Below are positions 9,745 through 21,061 of a stretch of 43,843 nucleotides of DNA, piece by piece. The position numbers and the translations under genes were made by a program. The notes beneath the pieces are model-generated. The model was not told where the DNA came from. It saw only the letters and a list, made by a program, of their open reading frames with translations, and did not search any database. Positions within the stretch are counted from its first letter, which is position 1; every line of letters begins with the position of its first letter. Source of the DNA: Pleurotus djamor. Its lineage: Eukaryota; Basidiomycota; Agaricomycetes; Agaricales; Pleurotaceae. The stretch covers positions 1 to 43,843 of the forward strand of contig JAPEVF010000375.1 in the NCBI GenBank assembly GCA_029747585.1. The letters run 5' to 3'.

Positions 9745-10255
9745 ATGTTCGCCTCCACTCTTACTAAACTCTTCACCATTACGGCCTTTATTGCCACGAC
9801 CTTGGGCCACCCAACGCGTAAGTACTCTCCGTTCCATCTGTCATGCTTCGGTTCATTGAACATTTTTGTAGCGAAGCCCAAGGGCATCTCATTCACGGCC
9901 TTTGCTGAGCCAAACTGCGTTCTTACCTCACCAGACGCTGGAGACACAGTGGTCAACCTCAAAGAACCCGGCCAATGTGTGGACTTTGCCATGGTCCACT
10001 CCTTCCAAGGCATTGTCATTGGAGCACTATCAGGTTCGTCCGTCTCATCCCATTTGTCACATACCTCATATTTACATTTACACGCTCGCACGTACAGATG
10101 CTACTGGTCACGACTGCCGAATTCACCTATTCCCTGACCTCCGTTGCCAGGACATTGAGTTCGCAAATATCGGTCCTTTGACGGAGGTTGGTCAAACTAC
10201 GGATTGCATCACGCCTACAACTGGCGACTTCTTCTCTGTGGCTATGGTGTGCTAA
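9745..10255 (+). CDS. SSP1: small secreted cysteine-containing protein
   Basis: Exons 9745-9817, 9872-10033 and 10098-10255 give 130 aa. The start is MFASTLTKLFTITAFIATTLG, a clear signal peptide with likely cleavage after Gly21. The mature part has six cysteines (EPNC, GQC, HDC, LRC, TDC and the C-terminal VC), enough for three disulphides. No transmembrane segment or known domain is recognised. Exon lengths 73/162/158 are identical in SSP2. It may be an extracellular effector-like or cell-wall protein, but the sequence does not decide. A TATA box and a conserved upstream block accompany it. Confidence 0.85.
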
Positions 10256-11090
10256 AGGGGAGGAGGCGGTTATGCGCAACGGACGCTAAATTGAAATTTC
10301 CGAGACCGCTCATGTATTATAGATGTACCTTACGACTCTTCCTCCGAATTCCTTTGCGCCCTGGCAAATTCTTGAGAATCGGACAAACGATGGGTGGGAA
10401 GGAGATAGGATAGAGTCGACTTCAAAGAGCCGCTATTTCACGGTGCACGCGATCATAGATAGCAGCGACTAAGAACATCGTGCTCTACGGAGTGAGAAAA
10501 GGAAAACACTTACGGAATATCAGTATAAACAGCAGGGATCCTAGATCTCGGCCCATGCCTACCGCCCCCTTCAGGCCATAAGCTTTCCCGAAGTGCTCCA
10601 ACCTAATACACTGCTGTAACAATTCCAAAGCAAACGCATCCAGCACTCCCAGACTTCGTGAAGTCTAGCCTTCGACGCCTTGTCAGTTGAAGAGGTCATG
10701 ATCCAGGGGCAGCTCCTATCTTTGGCTTATCCAAGATGCCGCCCATAAGGCCAAGCCCGCCCAAGACTGCTTTCTAGAATACTGGCCCCGAAGTTCGCCC
10801 AACGGCTGACGACATGGTTTCGGACTCTAACGTTCTCGTCCAACAGGCCTGGAGACGTAGCTTTTCCAGCTTTGTCGCTGCTGATTCACGTTCGTCGTCA
10901 ACGGGTCGTTGACTACTAGCAACCAGCGAGTTGACTGGTGAGTGGATTTGGGGGAGACATGTTATTTTTGCACATTTTGAAACTCATGGAACTTCTAGCT
11001 ATTTTCACCCTGAAAGGCTGCGCAACGCTCAAACACACCCATTCCTTCCTTTCTACCACCACGCTCGGTGCATCGACAGAGGCTTAGAGC
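10256..11090. other. Intergenic between SSP1 and TMG2
   Basis: The first 90 bp match the SSP2 3' flank in inverted orientation and mark the end of the duplicated arm. From about 10350 to 11090 I see no supported gene. Short frames around 10931-11119 overlap the TMG2 leader and are not conserved. Confidence 0.45.
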
Positions 11091-13007
11091 ATGCCTCGCG
11101 TAAACTATACCATCGATGACCGCAGCCCGTTGATTCAGTATAATCCCCCTGGAGCCTGGAGACTGGGAAGCAGGACTTTGGATCCCCTTGGCATGAGGTT
11201 TGCGCGNTTTTTTGACATTTTCTGTCATTTAAGTTGACCATTTCGTGCACTTATTTTAGATATGATAATAATGGAACTTTTACGCTGACGACGGACCAAG
11301 GTGCTTCGGCGACGTTGACATTCAATGGCACGGCTATCTGGATATTGGGTGCGAAGCGGACTAACCATGGTGCGTTCGTGGCTTTGCTCAATGTGATCAT
11401 TGTCATGTTGATGAAAATGTCCTCGCTTCAAACAAAGGTCCATACGATGTGAACCTCGATAATGCTATTCATCGAGGAGATGGGTTTGCAAGTGAACAAC
11501 AATTTCAATTTCCTCTCTTCGCCGCCGAGGGCTTGGTCAATGGCTTGCACACCGTCACCATCATTAACCGACCCGTGAATGAATCCTTCCCATTCCTAGA
11601 CATCGACTCAGTGAGTGTCCCTTCAATGTCACACCCCTCGGCTCAAATTGATCGAACTGAATCCAATTCAGATCGTTTGGGAGGCCGAAGTTGAAGACAC
11701 GGTCCAGCCGCAGCGTATTCTGCCGCATACCGACAGCTCGTTCAGATACGAACCTGCGTCTGCCTGGGAGACTCCAGTATCCTCTGGATTCAACAGTACG
11801 ACCGCACAGTAAGTGTTTCAAGTCGAAACCAATACCATCAATGGTATCCATCTTCTTCCTTTTAGCTCCACCTCCACCTCCAATGCATCTGCTCGACTCA
11901 ATTTTACCGTAAGCACTCCCCTCGATCAAGTAACTGATTTGATTGATCAACTATCCCCCCAGGGTAATTCTATCACTCTCTACGGAGCTGTTAGCCCTGG
12001 TACGGGGCCTTACTCCGTCCAGATGGACGACCGCCCACCGCAGACGTTCAATGCTTCGGTTCCCGAATACACTCCGCAAACTGTAATGTACTTCGCGGAT
12101 AATCTCGGGCCTGGTGTCCATGTTATGCAGGTTGTCAATCTCCCCGACCGACCTGGTCAGGGGATACTTCTTGATTATGCGCTAGTGTCGGGAGAGTAAG
12201 TCAAAGTTGTACCCATCCATTTGATTTCCTCACTCCAACTCTGTTTACATAGATCGACCACATCATCCGGCTCTGGTTCAAGCAGGTGAGCACGCGCTCT
12301 TTTCGCATTGCTCTGGCATGCCACTGACATAGTACTTTTTCAGTTTGAGCTCCGGTGCTATTGCGGGGATCGCTGTTGGCGCTGTCGCTTTGGTTGCACT
12401 CATTCCCCTTATTTGGTTCTTCTGGCGGCGGAACCGACGCTCCAAACGTTCCGATGTGGACCTCGTCGACGACAAGGAAAGGCGAGATCACGATCACCGA
12501 AATGGCGTACCGGCTAGCATGATTGTTACACCGTTCACTGCGATGAGCCCGCCGATCTCTGGTACATCGCAAAACTCGCCTTCTGCTGGAGATACCGAGT
12601 CGGTGCGTTGACATTCTCCTCATTCTCGACTGACGTGACGAATCTTTCTGACATGCCGTTCACCCTAGTATTACCCAACTGATATGTCCTCGACTTCGGG
12701 ACGAAACACGACACGCGCCGTCTTCACTACGAATGGTGGCAGTGACTCGCGGACGGACTTGGCTATGCCACCGCCAGGCCAGCATCGACCAACCCAGAGC
12801 ACTGCATCCACTTCATCTGTTGGATATTTCCGCGATAAAAGCAGTACCGCACTTTCCTCTCCCTTACGAACACCGCCTCCCCAACCTTCGACATTCTCAA
12901 ATGCGTATGCACCTGTTCCCCGTGGGGTTGATGGTGGTGAGGATGTGGATCCCGAGGCTGATATGGATGCGCCGCCTAGTTACAGTCACGCATCGCTGCA
13001 GCGTTAG
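11091..13007 (+). CDS. TMG2: single-pass membrane protein with two beta-sandwich domains
   Basis: Nine exons close in frame to 477 aa: 11091-11197, 11260-11369, 11438-11610, 11672-11808, 11866-11908, 11963-12195, 12253-12285, 12344-12602 and 12669-13007. Domain 1 (about 1-130) contains FNGTAIWILGAKR. Domain 2 (about 131-270) contains DDRPPQTFNASVPEY and DNLGPG. A Ser/Gly linker is followed by the helix GAIAGIAVGAVALVALIPL and then WFFWRRNRR, a stop-transfer signal that puts the C-terminus inside the cell. The tail of about 180 residues is Ser/Pro/Thr-rich and ends with a PPSYSH motif, possibly WW-domain binding. Unusually, no N-terminal signal peptide is visible, and an in-frame TAG lies two codons before the ATG. 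A role as a cell-surface sensor or adhesion protein is inference. Confidence 0.85.
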
Positions 13008-13469
13008 ATTCCTATGAAGTGATGCTTTTCATGTATTTATATAATTTACTTGACGATTTCGTGCTGATTTTCTTTGGATGTCTTCTCGAATAAACATGAC
13101 AGCAGTGTCACGAGCTTCTCCGAGTCGGATTGTCCTTCTGATTCTACATAAGCCTGTCGCTTCCTTACATCGAACCACCACCATCTCTCTTGCCCCACCC
13201 GTGTTGCACATCCTAAATACTGGAAAAATGAGACCTGCCTCGTCGGCTTGAAATTATTATGACAGGAACCGTCGATGAATAAGGCAAACATCGGCCTCTT
13301 TAGGCGGCTTTTGGCCATGCTGAGGTCCCTGGATTGTTGTGAAGCCATCAGTCCTCAAGGCCTCAAGGCCAAGGCCTCATCGGTCTCATCGCTTTCTTTC
13401 CTTCCAATACACCTCGAGGCTGGCTCGCTCACTTCACTTCCTGTCCTTACCCCAATCTACACCCCAACG
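13008..13469. other. Intergenic between tandem TMG2 and TMG3
   Basis: It holds the TMG2 3' flank and a pyrimidine-rich TMG3 leader (tttctttccttcc near 13400). No additional gene is supported. Confidence 0.5.
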
Positions 13470-15314
13470 ATGCCCCGCGTCAACCATACCATTGACGACC
13501 GAAGTCCTCTAATCCGGTATCTACCAGCTGGTGCCTGGAGATTGGGTAGTCGGACCCAGGATCCTCTCGGGATGAGGTGTGTCCGACTTTTTGCCATTGC
13601 TGTAGACTGTGGATAAATTTGCGTGGACAGATATGACAACAATGGCACTTTTACTTTAACAACGGAGGTTGGGGCCTCAGCTTCGTTTACTTTCAATGGC
13701 ACGGGTGTATGGATTCTTGGTGCGAAGCGTAGCAACCATGGTGCGTTACACTTCGCTTGGATGTTTCGTTCGTACTAACCGCGGCCACTAGGTCCATACG
13801 AAGTCAACCTTGATAACGCGCGTCATCCTGGAGATGGCTTTTCTCAAGAGGCGTTATTCCAGGTCCCCTTATTCGCCGCCATGAACTTGTTCAATGGCCT
13901 ACATACCGTGCAAATAACCAACCAGCCAAATCAGAGAGATAAACCATTTATTGATATAGACTCGGTGCGTTTCGCTTTCGTCCTGACCTAGCCCAACCTC
14001 ATGTTTTACGAGTAGATTATTTGGGAGACAGAAGTTGAAGAAGAGGATCTGAACCAGCCTCAACGCGTCATCGCTCATACAGACAATTCTTTTCGTTTCG
14101 AACCACCTGCAGCATGGAGCACCCTCGTGTCGGCGGGTTTCAACAGCACGACTGGAAGGTGCGACCCATTGACCCAGTGAAACGAATCTTTCGTCTGAGA
14201 ACCTTCATTTAGACTCACCTCCACTACTGGCGCTTCGGCCACACTGAATTTCACCGTACGCTCCTGAGTCCTGACTCACTTCAACGATTATCTCACCTCT
14301 ATTACGCGTACAGGGTAGCACTATCTCTGTCTTCGGGGCAGTCAACAACAATCTGGGCAGCTACTCGGTGCAATTGGATGATCGACCACCCGAGACCTTC
14401 AATGCCACGGTGCTAGAATATGTTCCGCAGACGATATTATATCAATCGGACAACCTGGGACCCGGTTTGCATACAGTGAAGTTCGTCAACCAACCTGAAC
14501 GATCAGGCTTAGGTCTACTACTCGATTATGCCTTGATAACAGGAGAGAGGTAATTTTGCGATCATTTGCATTGGACCCGTACTGATGTCGTCGTCCCATT
14601 CAGCACTACCCAGGCTGTTGCGGAGTCCGGCTCAACCGGGTAAGCTTTTGAGTTAGACTTTCAATAGTCTCGATGACTCAAGTTCTCGTTTCAGCCTCGG
14701 TACAGGTGCTGTGGCGGGCATCGCTGTAGCGGCAGTAGCTCTTCTCGCCGCCATCCCCCTCCTCTGGTTCTTCTGGTGGCGAAAGCGACACGTTCGTCGC
14801 CGGGTAGACGTCAACTTGATGGAAGAGGATAAGAATAACTACCCTGATCATCAAGAAATTGCACCAGTAAGCGTTACAACGCCGTTCACCACGACGAGCG
14901 CGCCTTCAATGGCGATGTCGAATCCGTATCTGGCCCCTTCAACAAGAGGTGGAGATTCGGAGACAACTTCGGTCGGTTTTGCTCTGCTATCCGTCGAGTC
15001 TGCTTTCCTTACCTTAAAAATAGTTCTACCAGCCCACCGAGATCTCATCGTCCTCCGCCTCGAACTCAACCCGCGCTCTATATGTTGCCAACAGCACCGA
15101 TGCTGGCGGTAGCAGCTATTACCCCTCTCAAAGCGAGGCCGGTAGTTCTTACGCGTATCCTCGCGAGAAGGCAGGCTTCTCACATATGTCGCCGACAAAG
15201 GAGGCGCCACAAGGTCAACCCTCTGTACAGTATCATCTCATAGATGATGCGGGGCAAGTAGAGGTGGATGCACCACCTGCTTACGATCATCCCGCGCCTC
15301 CGAAGCAACCTTGA
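13470..15314 (+). CDS. TMG3: single-pass membrane protein, tandem paralogue of TMG2
   Basis: Nine exons give 471 aa: 13470-13576, 13631-13740, 13792-13964, 14016-14158, 14213-14255, 14314-14549, 14604-14639, 14695-14971 and 15024-15314. Exons 1, 2, 3 and 5 (107, 110, 173, 43 nt) are the same length as in TMG2. The protein begins MPRVNHTIDDRSPLIRY. Two beta-sandwich domains are followed by the helix GAVAGIAVAAVALLAAIPL, then WFFWWRKRHVRRR. The cytoplasmic tail differs strongly from that of TMG2 but keeps a PPAYDH motif near the end. Duplicated ectodomains with diverging tails suggest a shared ligand type and separate intracellular partners, which is inference. No signal peptide is visible here either. 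Confidence 0.85.
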
Positions 15315-16010
15315 CCGGTTTGCCACCCCGAGCCAGCCTCGAGGACAAACACCTTCCACCTTCAATATACCTAGGCCTCCTCTGTGAGTATACCCGAGCC
15401 CAGGAACCCTTACCTGACTCAGGATGATAGGTTTCCCTTGTATAAATGATTGATATCGTATATCCTTCATTGCTGTTCTTGTACGCATAACTTTGATCAC
15501 AAATCCGATGCATTCTACCATCATGAACGTACAAAATAGCGCAAGTTTGGCCATTCCCACTCATTTTGGCTACTTGAACTTCGTCCACAACCACAGCTCT
15601 CATGGGCAGAAAACCAGACACAGAGATTCTTTTTGCGTCCCAATGGTGCACTTGGGACAGGGTCATGTAATGCCTAGTAGGTGTATGATGAAAATTGGGT
15701 GTCTTGTCTTATTAACCCTCCCTTATATCAAACTGGTGCCTTTCAGGCATGCTTTCCACGCCATAGCATAGGAGACCAGGAATTCCAGGAAGAGAAAGAA
15801 TGAAGGGGATATCTGGGAAAGAATTCTCGTAGTAGCTCTTGATAAATTCGGAGAGTGTACATGTTTGTGGGACGCCCTCATGCGTCGCCCTTCACAAATC
15901 AGTCTCATGGCTCCTGAATGATTCTCCTTTCGCCCCTTTAGAAGTGGACAGGTGGTTTGTGCGCCTATCGTAAGCTTCGTACTTGCTTCTGACCACTTGC
16001 TGCCCGCACA
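15315..16010. other. Intergenic: TMG3 3' flank and ZC5 promoter
   Basis: No gene is supported. The last 80 bp hold a block shared with the ZC9 promoter (see the element at 15954). Confidence 0.5.
15954..15967 (+). promoter_or_regulatory. Promoter element shared by ZC5 and ZC9
   Basis: GGTTTGTGCGCCTA occurs 44 bp before the ZC5 ATG and, identically, 29 bp before the ZC9 ATG. It is preceded in both by a cYYtttagRagt stretch. The surrounding upstream sequence has diverged much more, so the block may be a retained control site or simply the least-changed part of a duplication. Confidence 0.5.
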
Positions 16011-17089
16011 ATGAGTGGCAACGACAAGAAAAAGCAGGCGGAAGCCTTCCTACGCTCAAACTGGTGCAAAATTGATGACTTCCACGACTGGAGGACTCAA
16101 ACATCTTGGGTGAGTATCAAAAGTATCCCAGCTTGAGGACATCGACTTCCTCGTGCTATACTAGTCCTGCGGTGCTTGCTCTAAAAGTCGAAGAGTCTGT
16201 ACTTTCTCCAACGCTGCTGTCACACACTGTGATAACTGTCCTTCGGCTGGGTGCCCTGCAAGGATGGAGTTTCGCAAGGTCCTTTTCATGCAAAAATTCG
16301 GAATCCATGAGCAAGCTTACGAGGCTTGGATACGCGAGTGGCGGAACGAGAAGAATAAGAAACCGACTACGGCGACTGCGACGGAAGCCAAAGGAAAGAA
16401 TGCTCAAAGTCACAACTTCAAGCAACCTCCGACCCCGATCGCCGTTCCGCAAGGTGGCGCAGGCCCTTCGCATCACCGGTCAGAAGGGAAAGCCAAGAAG
16501 CCACAATTCACCGCTACCAATAACAGTACTCAAGCGTCTAAGTCTACTGGCTGGGAGTCTCATACCCAACCATCAACATATAACAAGCATTCTCGACCTC
16601 TCACCCTCAACGAGCTCCAAGGTATCTTACATACATCCGCTGTGTCTAGCTATCTCAAACCAGCTACCCCAGGGAACTTCTCGTCACCAATTCGTGACGA
16701 CGTAGCCAAACCACTCAGCCCCGACTTGAACCAGCAACGCTGTGACGGCTCGAACTCCTCGTCTAATTGACAATCAAATCAAGTTTTTCCAGTCCATGCG
16801 CGAGGCCAGTGATCGTCACCTCAAGGCTTTGGCAGACTTTCAGGCTGAGCGTCAGCGTGCTTCTGACACAGAACAAGAGCTCAAGGAGCAAGTACGCTCG
16901 CTAGAGGAGCAATTAAGGGAAAGTCAGGAAGGGCAAGAGTTCTTGAGGTCACGCCTAAAAACCATCGTCCAAGACTTGCAGGTCGAAGTTCAAAGAGATA
17001 CTGGTCGTCCTCCAAAAGTCCAAGCCAGTCATTCTAGGAGGAAGAGGGCAAAGGAAGAAGATTCTGGCGAACTTGCATACCCATCTTGA
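16011..17089 (+). pseudogene. ZC5: subfamily I zinc/coiled-coil gene, probably frameshifted
   Basis: Exon 1 (16011-16109, MSGNDKKKQAEAFLRSNWC) and exon 2 (16165-16621) are intact. They carry C-x2-C-x6-C-x8-H-C-x2-C-x4-C and FRKVLFMQKFGIHEQ. After the third-intron position the frame runs to TGA at 16768-16770, giving a protein of about 200 aa without a coiled coil. The family coiled coil (LIDNQIKFFQSMREASDRH to ELAYPS) is present in another frame up to 17089. Against the near-identical ZC9, about 11 bp are missing where ZC9 has SIDQLIDNQ, which explains the shift. A rescue intron (16683-16734, weak donor GTCACC) could restore the frame. The gene is either a recent pseudogene or a spliced variant. 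Confidence 0.65.
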
Positions 17090-17325
17090 AGAACGTACTT
17101 ACCAGATGCTCGAGCCACAGTTTTCCTATTCATTTGACTTCCCGCGATTTTTTTTTGGCTGATATACACTCTTAAGCGTAGCCGATCTGTATATAATGTG
17201 GACCTTGAAGCTTTAAAGCTTTACCTTCCAGCATACGCAGGTTGCAATCGTCAGAGCAACTACTCTACTAGGAGCCTCCTATGCAACAGGAGGTCATATT
17301 GTCTCCATAAAAGGTTACTCATGCG

Positions 17326-18590
17326 ATGGGTTCCCAACTTTCTTCTTCTTCACAACTCCTCCATCGTAGACTTGCCTCAGAATCTGCCGCTCTAATGAAT
17401 GATCATACCTCAAGTACACCTGACTTGGAGAAACTCAAGAAGAAAGGTGAATCCCTCTTCTGGAGCTCCAAGTGGTGTAACCCAGAGAGCTTTCGCCAAT
17501 GGAGAGAAGCCAGCAAGACCTTGGTTCGACCCCCATCACATAATCCCTCTTGCAGTACTTATACTTCAAACTGTAGCTCTGCGATCTTTGCTGGAAAAAG
17601 GATGTCAAATCCTGCGAGTTCACAAACCTTTCGCGCTGTGCCAACTGCACAAAGCGAGGGACTCGTTGTTCCGTAACCGAGGCCTATCGACGAGTATACT
17701 TCCTTGAGAAGCTCAAGATATCCGAAGAGACGTACGACTCGTGGTGTCTCGAGTGGATCTCACAGAAACGAGATGCAGCAAATAAGGCTACGCGCAACCG
17801 CTATGCCGAGGAACACAAAGTCATAGAGGCTGAATCGGCATCACGGCTGACTTCGAGTGTGGGCGACGAAGAAAAGAAAGTCAACGATCAACTCAAGCGT
17901 GAATTGGAAATCTACAGCTCGAAGAAGGAACTTCAGGACGTGATCATAATCTCAGATAATGACGACACCCCTCCTTCCCCTTCCAAACGCGCCGACTCTA
18001 TCTCAAGTCATTCATACAATTACAAGGCCGCTACAAAGGCCCGAAGGTACTCTAACCCGTCACCTCCAACTAAGATGCCCACACGCGGGAACCCAACTGA
18101 GCATGCGCTCTCTCTGCCCCCACAGTACAGGGAAACACACCCTAGGAAAGGAAAAGGTCGCCATCGCGCGAACAGCTGGTCCAAGCCCGAGCCCCAGGTA
18201 GTCCACAGCACCCAACACACAAAACAAAGCTTTTCCGCTATTCCTCCTACCGCTCAGGCCCCCAAAGGCGTCCTCGCCAGACCTTACGACATTGACTCAG
18301 AGATCGCATACCACCAGCATCTCAGGGAAGTCTCAGACCGTCGCCTCCAATTTCTTTCCCAACAGAAGGCCGAAGATAGCGGTAAATGGGCGAAGGAAAT
18401 GGCGGAGAAAGTGAAAAGCATAAGACGGGAACAGAATAAGATGCGGACGGAGCTACGAGAACTGGAGAGAGAGATAGAATCGAAGAAAAAGAGCTCGGCT
18501 AGTACCCCTAGTAGGAGTGCAAGAAAGCGGAAGGCGAAAGCAGCCAGACAATTCGAAGCAGCCAAACGCTCTAAACGCACAAACGCTTAG
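17326..18590 (+). CDS. ZC6: zinc-cluster-like coiled-coil protein, subfamily III
   Basis: Exons 17326-17523 and 17577-18590 give 403 aa. An alternative ATG at 17395 would shorten the N-terminus by 23 residues. Exon 1 carries SSKWCNPESFRQW. Exon 2 opens with C-x2-C-x7-C-x7-C-x2-C-x6-C (LCDLC..CANCTKRGTRC), close to the spacing of fungal Zn(II)2Cys6 clusters, followed by TEAYRRVYFLEKLKISEET and W-x3-W. The linker holds IIISDNDD, which resembles a SUMO-interacting motif, and many basic Ser/Pro segments. A coiled coil (about 305-375) contains HLREVSDRRLQFLSQQKAE. The C-terminus is highly basic (ARKRKAKAARQ, KRSKRTNA). A nuclear DNA-binding role is plausible and unproven. Its closest local relative is ZC11. 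Confidence 0.8.
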
Positions 18591-19249
18591 AGAAGTACGA
18601 ATTGGTCTGAATACTCGGCGCTCGCAAGCGGATTCAGAGGCTGTTTCTTCATTTTGAAGGTGCATCTTGATTAATTCATACTACGCTACCTTGTACCATT
18701 ATACATCCTCAGTTATATATAAAGCTCTTTCTTGACATTTGCAGTATCTTCTCGAATCCCTTTCCACGATCAGAGTAGTGTTTCTTGCTTCTGTCCTGTC
18801 CACTGCGAGAAACTCAAATGTTTTGCCGACCATTGTATTAGACTACAGGTCTCCGAAACGCACACATATCCATGCCTGGAGTCAAAGAAGAAACGTCTAG
18901 AATCTGGTTCCAGTCGTCGATGACTGGGATCTCGCAAACGGGATGAGTTCGGTTGGAGATAGGGAGCCCCTGGTTGCCGAGTGACTTGAACGCGTCGCGT
19001 CTTGCCAGGTCGCGTCAGAGGCAGTGCAACCTAATCCCCATTCATCAACGCTTCCAGACAAGTCTTGTCGCGGTTCGACCCGTGAAGTAGTTACTATACT
19101 TAATCGTACACCATCAAATGGCGACGCGGCTATTTGAAAGTGTCCATTTCCTCCCTCCTTAGCGTGTATCCGAGTTCGGTTCTCAAAGACTTGTCAGGTC
19201 GTAAAGGAAATCAATCAATTACTATGTGTGGGTATGGATAGCGAAAAGA
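18591..19249. other. Intergenic between ZC6 and the inverted-duplication arm
   Basis: 3' flank of ZC6. No coding or RNA feature is supported. Confidence 0.5.
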
Positions 19250-19338
19250 GTCGTATGATACATCTATAAGTACATGAACAGTCCCAGAAACATCGATTTA
19301 GCGTCCGTTGCGCCTGCTGTCATCGGGGCGCCTCCTCT

Positions 19339-19842
19339 TTAGCATATCATAGCTACGGAGAAGAAGTCGCCTGTCGCAGGCGTGATACAATCCGTAGTTT
19401 GACCAGCTTCCGTCAAGGGACCGATGTTCGCGAACTCGATGTCCTGGCAACGGAGGTCAGGGAATAGGTGAATTCGGCAGTCATGGCCAGTATTATCTGA
19501 AATGCGTGCGTGTAAGTATGACTTAGGTAGCAAATTGGATGAGACGAACGAACCTGGTAGTGCTCCGATGACGGTGCCCTGGAAGGAGTGGACCATGGCA
19601 AAGTCCACACATTGGCCGGGTTCTTTGAGGTTGACCACCGTGTCTCCAGCGTCTGGTGAAGTAAGAACGCAGTTTGGTTCAGCAAAGGCTGTGAAGGAGA
19701 TGCCTTTGGGTTTCGCTACAAAGATATTCAACGAACCGAAGCGCGGCGGATGGAACGGAGAGTACTTACGCGTTGGGTGGCCCAAGGTCGTGGCAATCAA
19801 CGCCGCAATGGTGAAGAGTTTAGTAAGAGTGGACGCGAACAT
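19339..19842 (-). CDS. SSP2: small secreted cysteine-containing protein
   Basis: Exons 19842-19770, 19715-19554 and 19496-19339 give 130 aa, with the same exon lengths as SSP1. The signal peptide is MFASTLTKLFTIAALIATTLG. All six cysteines are conserved (EPNC, GQC, HDC, LRC, TDC, IC-end). Differences from SSP1 are few and mostly conservative (VGQ to AGQ, TPTT to TPAT, VC to IC). An upstream in-frame ATG exists at 19935, but it lies at the TATA box and is unlikely to be used. Function unknown. Confidence 0.85.
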   Translation of the reverse strand: MFASTLTKLFTIAALIATTLGHPTRKYSPFHPPRFGSLNIFVAKPKGISFTAFAEPNCVLTSPDAGDTVVNLKEPGQCVDFAMVHSFQGTVIGALPGSFVSSNLLPKSYLHARISDNTGHDCRIHLFPDLRCQDIEFANIGPLTEAGQTTDCITPATGDFFSVAMIC

Positions 19843-19934
19843 GACTTGTATTCGAGGATGTGTGTTTGAGTAGCTTGTAGCTTGATGCGAGTTGTAATAT
19901 GGATGGTGACGAGTCAAGCACAAATCCCATCCCA

Positions 19935-19941
19935 TTTTATA
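19935..19941 (-). promoter_or_regulatory. TATA box of SSP2
   Basis: TATAAAA on the minus strand, 92 bp before the ATG, in the same cctataaaatggg phrase as SSP1. Confidence 0.7.
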
Positions 19942-20164
19942 GGATGAAATTCCCCCTCATCGATCCCGAAGATGACCCAGAGCGCCGCTCCACGGGGGTG
20001 CATGAGGTTGATAGACTAAGCGCAAATGAGATGTTCATCCGATTTTCTGAGTGGATTCTGGAATATCCAGGCTCAACGTTCGCGCCAGTGCCAAACGGCC
20101 ACTGTTCACCGTGAAAAGAGGATCCGAGAGTTGAAGTCCATGCGTGATGCGTACTTTTACTGTT

Positions 20165-20604
20165 TCAGGTGGTCATGAGAGGAGATTGGCTAGCCAGTGC
20201 AAAGCCAGTGTATGATATCGATGGTCGACGAATGGGGATGGAGCCCGACGGTGACTCTGCATAGGCTGCACGGAGGAAATAAATGAGTCTGGAACGTGGA
20301 GCGGACGTTCGATGCAGCTTCGACCAGCTTTGTGAGCAGCGAGCGGTTCCAGACATGAGAGGAGTTGTTCCGAGGTACTTCTAGACAGACTTTTAGCTTG
20401 AAAGGCAGAGCGACCAAACACCAGCCTTTCTTCAGATGTTTTGATTCGCTATTAACCCACGCTCACAAGAACGTTCTCTGCCCGCCTGGCACTTTCGGCG
20501 CCTTCACGTCCTCTCTTATGCTCCTCGGCTCCTTCGACCAGAATGACTGTCTTTTGCTGAGAATCGTAAGCGGTCATCTACGCACTCCTTCCATTGAACG
20601 CTGA
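20165..20604 (+). other. SSP-linked conserved block, copy 2
   Basis: It matches 9014-9434 in inverted orientation. The minus-strand phrase encoding DSFISSVQPMQSHRRAPSPF is identical in both copies over that stretch, and the plus-strand start atgagaggagttgtt is also kept but meets TAG after nine codons. No continuous conserved reading frame could be shown. Confidence 0.4.
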
Positions 20605-21061
20605 TTGAGCCGTAGCGTGAAGCACCGTTCCGCGATCAGGTCAGACATTATTGTTCAGAGGAAGGTCCAGGATGGCCGGTCCTCTGGTAACTACCACCCT
20701 CCAGACGATGACGGGCAGATAGGAATCGAAAGTGCATAGAACATCCTCCACTCCCAAAATACTAGGTCTTATTACTCCCGCCTACACTTCACTACGCCTT
20801 CTGTTTGCAAATTGAATGTATCCTCGACCTTTTGACGAGATCGCTGAGAGTCCACCAATGTCATTGTGATATACGGTTGTTTCCTCTCAGACCCCGTTGT
20901 AAGTATGCTTGGCCGAAGGTTACCAAAGACCGACGCGTCGTCACGAAAATCTGCCAGGGCCGACGCCATAATTATTGGCAATCTATTTTTAGACCACAAT
21001 TTCTGGTGTGTAATTACGGTTCTTTCCTTTTCTTTCCTCTCTTTTTCAACACGTCACGCAA

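Larger units (their letters stand above)
6880..10345. repeat. Inverted segmental duplication, left arm (ZC4 + SSP1)
   Basis: The order ZC gene, long upstream region, SSP gene and SSP 3' flank is repeated in reverse orientation at about 19250-22340. Matches extend through exons, introns, the region upstream of the ZC gene (cgacgcgtcg, aattattgg, gtgatatacgg) and the SSP 3' untranslated region (gcgcaacggacgctaaat). This arm is longer, mainly because of the element at 8306-8658. Confidence 0.8.

Noticed and set aside
19842..19935. Upstream in-frame start for SSP2 adding 31 residues
   Set aside because: The extension would begin at the TATA box and would bury the signal peptide. The start at 19842 matches SSP1 and SSP3.
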